Assembly (NCBI GenBank): GCA_964350245.1
Contig: CAYGJC010000023.1
Span: 1 to 25,593, forward strand
DNA from: JAJACP01 sp964350245
GTDB lineage: Bacteria; Chlamydiota; Chlamydiia; Chlamydiales; JAAKFR01
Reading direction: 5' to 3'
Length of the DNA stretch: 25,593 bases
The notes beneath the pieces are model-generated. The model saw only the letters and a list, made by a program, of their open reading frames with translations, had not been told where the DNA came from and searched no databases. Shown here piece after piece: positions 23,301 to 25,593 of the stretch. A program made the position numbers and the translations under genes. Within the stretch, counting starts at the first letter, position 1, and the number at the start of each line of letters is the position of its first letter.

Positions 23301-24140
23301 ATGCCACGTTTATCCATCGTCATACCCAGTTACAACTACGCGCAGTACTTGCCAGAAGCAATTGATTCAGTTTTGTTGCAGGACTACACCGATTACGAGC
23401 TCATTTTAGTCGATGACTATTCTACCGATAGTAGTCCAAATATCTGCGCAGAATATGCGTCCCATCACTCACATATCCAACACGTTCAGCATCCTAAAAA
23501 TTTAGGCTTATATCATTCAATCTTGTCGGGTTTTGAAAACTGCAGCGGCGACTACATTCATTATTTTAGTGCAGACGATCGTTATCTTCCTGGCTTTATA
23601 TCAAAAAGCATGGCCTTTTTAGAAAGTCATCCCCAAGCCGAGGTCGTGTGTACGGATTTAGGTTATTTTCAGGATGGTTCTTCGCATCTTGATGAAAAAA
23701 GACTACTACCTGGTTTGAGCGAGCCTTGCTTTTTTTCCAAAAATGATATTTCCGATGTGTTTCGAAGCACATCTTTTTGGGTAACAGGAGCCTCGTGTAT
23801 TGCTTCACGGGAATTAATTGTCCGTTATGGTCCACATATTCCTCAGTTAGAGAATCTCTCCGATTGGTACTATTTCCATAAAATGGCGTTGTACGAAGGT
23901 ATAGGTTATATTCCCGAGGTTTTGACATCGATGCGTGTGCATGAACATACGTTAACGAACCAGGTGAAGCGTAATAAGAAGAGGCGTCGCGCGACATTTC
24001 ATCATTTGCTTAAAGTTGTGGCCAAAGACAAGGAGCTTTGTGAGCGTTTCATGCGTGCGGGTTTACTAGACTTTGTTTTCCGCGACCTTAAGTGGAAGAT
24101 TTACCTAAATCCTAGATACAGAAGGTTTTGGTTTAGATAA
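23301..24140 (+). CDS. GT2-family glycosyltransferase, paralogue 1
   Basis: From the ATG at 23301 this is a 279-residue GT2 enzyme starting MPRLSIVIPSYNYAQYLPEA. The open frame extends upstream into the preceding gene, but the N-terminus here is the exact family start. Nucleotide-binding VDDYSTD lies at 37-43 and the acidic motif SADD at 90-93. A Trp/Tyr-rich acceptor region (LSDWYYFHKMALYEG) and a basic C-terminus (LKWKIYLNPRYRRFW) follow. It closely resembles the next GT2 gene: LSIVIPSYNYA, YLPEAI and ELI.VDD.STD blocks are shared almost unchanged, so the two arose by duplication. It is translated directly after the first GT2 gene. Confidence 0.9.
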   Translation: MPRLSIVIPSYNYAQYLPEAIDSVLLQDYTDYELILVDDYSTDSSPNICAEYASHHSHIQHVQHPKNLGLYHSILSGFENCSGDYIHYFSADDRYLPGFISKSMAFLESHPQAEVVCTDLGYFQDGSSHLDEKRLLPGLSEPCFFSKNDISDVFRSTSFWVTGASCIASRELIVRYGPHIPQLENLSDWYYFHKMALYEGIGYIPEVLTSMRVHEHTLTNQVKRNKKRRRATFHHLLKVVAKDKELCERFMRAGLLDFVFRDLKWKIYLNPRYRRFWFR

Positions 24141-24376
24141 ATTCTCTTTTTTTATTAACATTGATCACGTATTCAAATTGTTTTTTACATGCCAAGCGAG
24201 CTTGGCAGTAGCTTACACGCGATAAGAAAAATAGGAGCTAAGGCCTCACCAAAAAGCATAATCCCAAGAATTTATTCGGAACGGTTTGAAAATATGCGCG
24301 TCTCTCAAATTTCAACTGCAAATGCACATCTATCGATACCTTTACATAAATCTCTCTCACCAGTATTACCGTCTTG
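24141..24376 (+). other. Gene-free spacer between two GT2 paralogues, with a small hairpin
   Basis: No convincing gene lies here. It contains a perfect 7-bp stem with a 4-base loop (TGCCAAG-CGAG-CTTGGCA, 24190-24207). No T-run follows on either strand, so it is not a usual terminator. I find no strong promoter for the next GT2 gene, although TTGGCA at 24202 could act as a -35 with a poor -10. Confidence 0.5.
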
Positions 24377-25276
24377 ATGAAACTATCTATCGTGATACCC
24401 AGCTACAATTACGCCCGCTATCTTCCAGAGGCAATAGAATCTGTACTTTGTCAAAATTATTCCGATTTTGAGCTGATCATAGTCGACGATGCGTCCACCG
24501 ATGGCAGCCAAGACATTGCTCATGATTATGCTAGTAGAGATAGACGTATTCAAGTGATTCAGCATAAAAAAAATCAAGGTCTTTATTCATCAGTATCGGA
24601 TGGATTCAAGCATTCACAAGGTTACTATTTTCATGCATTCAGCTCCGATGATAAATACTTGCCAGGTTTTCTAGACAAGACCCTTAAACACCTCGAGCTG
24701 AATCCTCGAATTTCGTTATGCTACTCCGATTGTGGATATTTTTACGACAGTGAACCAAATCATATCCTAACAAAAAAGCTTCTGCCTCCCTCATCAAAGC
24801 CCTGCGTGTTTTCTCCCAAAGAGATCATTTCATTTTGTAGCAAAAGACAATTCATGATTTCAGGACATACAGCAATCGTGAAAAAAGCATCTATGGAAAA
24901 ATATGGCTTTTATAACCCAAAGCTCTACTGTTGGATGGATTGGTTTTTGTTTCACTCCATAGCCCTCTCTGAAAGCACCGCATATATACCTGAAACACTG
25001 TGCGCAATGCGCCTACATCCAAACACTTATACTTCTTCATGCCTCAACAAATCACTAAAAAACGAAATCATTACAAACGTACTTAGCATGCTTGATCTCA
25101 ATGAAAATTTTGAACTGAAAAACAGGTTCAAAAAATCAGCCTTATTAGGTTGCTTCTTTAAAAGTTTTCAAGCTCTCAGACGCCCCAAATTCTGGAGCTT
25201 CTATCCTCCTTTAATACGAAAATACTACCTTCATCAACAAAAGGCTTTTTTGAACCGAATTTATGGCAAAAACTAG
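24377..25276 (+). CDS. GT2-family glycosyltransferase, paralogue 2
   Basis: A 299-residue GT2 enzyme starting MKLSIVIPSYNYARYLPEAI at the ATG; the TTG one codon upstream is less likely. Nucleotide-binding VDDASTD and acidic motif SSDD match paralogue 1 position for position, and GLYSSVSDGFKHSQGYYFH parallels GLYHSILSGFENCSGDYIH. The C-terminal third differs more, with many Lys, Asn and Phe (LKNEIITNVLSMLDLNENF), suggesting a different acceptor. The gene is visibly more AT-rich than the minus-strand operon. It stands 236 bases after paralogue 1 and is followed by a probable terminator shared with the gene beyond. Confidence 0.9.
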   Translation: MKLSIVIPSYNYARYLPEAIESVLCQNYSDFELIIVDDASTDGSQDIAHDYASRDRRIQVIQHKKNQGLYSSVSDGFKHSQGYYFHAFSSDDKYLPGFLDKTLKHLELNPRISLCYSDCGYFYDSEPNHILTKKLLPPSSKPCVFSPKEIISFCSKRQFMISGHTAIVKKASMEKYGFYNPKLYCWMDWFLFHSIALSESTAYIPETLCAMRLHPNTYTSSCLNKSLKNEIITNVLSMLDLNENFELKNRFKKSALLGCFFKSFQALRRPKFWSFYPPLIRKYYLHQQKAFLNRIYGKN

Positions 25277-25282
25277 CAGACT

Positions 25283-25312
25283 TCTTTAACAAAAACCCAA
25301 TTTATTGGGTCT
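25283..25312 (-). terminator. Probable rho-independent terminator (best on the minus strand)
   Basis: ACCCAA and TTGGGT (25295-25300 and 25305-25310) form a stem with a 4-base loop; on the minus strand it extends to 8 bp with one G-T pair and runs into TTTTTGTT. It lies 18 bases past the last GT2 stop. It may end transcription from the right-hand minus-strand gene and, more weakly, from the GT2 unit. Confidence 0.5.
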
Positions 25313-25458
25313 TTGGCCTTTGCCCTATAAAATCGGACCACCAGCTAGCTCTAAGACATGAGAGTACTACTAAAGCTAATGGCCAGTTCGAATCGAAGCA
25401 GTCACATCTGCCCAGAGAAGAAGGTGCTGGATAGCATATAATGATTCACAAATATAAC

Positions 25459-25593
25459 TTACCACCACCTAAAAATGAGGGTTGTGTGCCACTCTCTTGC
25501 ACAGTGCGCTGCCACTTGCTCAAATTCTTCCTGGAAATTGTTGCAAATACCAATGGCAACTTTAACTACAACTGAGTCATCTATATTTTTAGC
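25459..25593 (-). pseudogene. C-terminal end of an unidentified, possibly frameshifted protein (runs off the window)
   Basis: The minus strand is open from the window edge for 44 codons to a TAA, giving a protein-like segment with VVVKVAIGICNNFQEEFEQV and AAHCAREWHTTLIFRWW. Just after the stop, another frame (from about 25465 to 25391) continues as VVVSYICESLYAIQHLLLWA, then DVTASIRTGH and a TAG, as if a frameshift had split one coding region. I do not recognise either part. It may be an intact gene ending at the TAA, or a remnant. The remaining ~80 bases up to the terminator hold nothing I can identify. Confidence 0.3.

Noticed and set aside
24190..24207. Hairpin as a rho-independent terminator after the second GT2 gene
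   Set aside because: The stem is only 7 bp and no T-run follows on either strand.
1..25593. CRISPR arrays, insertion sequences or integrase genes
   Set aside because: No regularly spaced repeats, transposase or recombinase motifs, or paired terminal repeats around a gene were found.

Overview
The window most likely comes from a member of the Chlamydiota outside the classical pathogenic Chlamydiaceae. The main evidence is the plus-strand block tRNA-Gly, tig, clpP, clpX, pcnB-type nucleotidyltransferase. tig-clpP-clpX is common in bacteria, but a pcnB-like gene overlapping the end of clpX is an order I associate with Chlamydia. The left-hand genes resemble nothing I recognise, as expected of lineage-specific chlamydial genes. 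The genus cannot be fixed from sequence alone.

Layout. (1) 30-4740, minus strand: lineage-specific genes of unknown function. These are two larger proteins (538 and 400 aa, the latter membrane-associated), a possible 40-aa ORF, a 114-aa protein with two membrane segments, and two AT-rich genes for exported proteins (265 aa, and a Cys-rich 117 aa). (2) 4741-5216: no intact gene; it holds a decayed GNAT acetyltransferase fragment and a good promoter for the tRNA. (3) 5217-9745, plus strand: the conserved housekeeping block for nascent-chain folding (tig), regulated proteolysis (clpP, clpX) and RNA 3'-end addition (pcnB-like). (4) 9684-22356, minus strand: one tightly packed operon of 13 genes, mostly with 1- to 14-base overlaps. 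It encodes a nucleotide-activated and heavily modified sugar: a phosphoheptose-isomerase-like SIS protein, a nucleotidyltransferase-kinase fusion in the reverse domain order of HldE, four SDR epimerase/dehydratase/reductase enzymes, an MDR dehydrogenase, an orphan pair of thiamine-diphosphate E1 alpha/beta subunits, three methyltransferases, a PhyH-type 2-oxoglutarate oxygenase and a GT4 glycosyltransferase. (5) 22424-25276, plus strand, divergent: three GT2 glycosyltransferases, the last two clear paralogues. (6) 25277-25593: a probable terminator and the end of a possibly broken minus-strand gene.

Working model (inference): sedoheptulose 7-phosphate is isomerised, phosphorylated and nucleotidylated to an NDP-heptose. 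SDR and MDR enzymes then alter the ring, the E1 pair may add or remove a carbon unit, methyltransferases and the oxygenase decorate it, and four glycosyltransferases assemble a surface glycan. Chlamydiaceae lipopolysaccharide is truncated after Kdo and lacks heptose, so such a locus in a chlamydial backbone is the most notable feature here. The second is a 20-bp inverted repeat that fills the gap between the dehydrogenase stop codon and the GT4 start codon.
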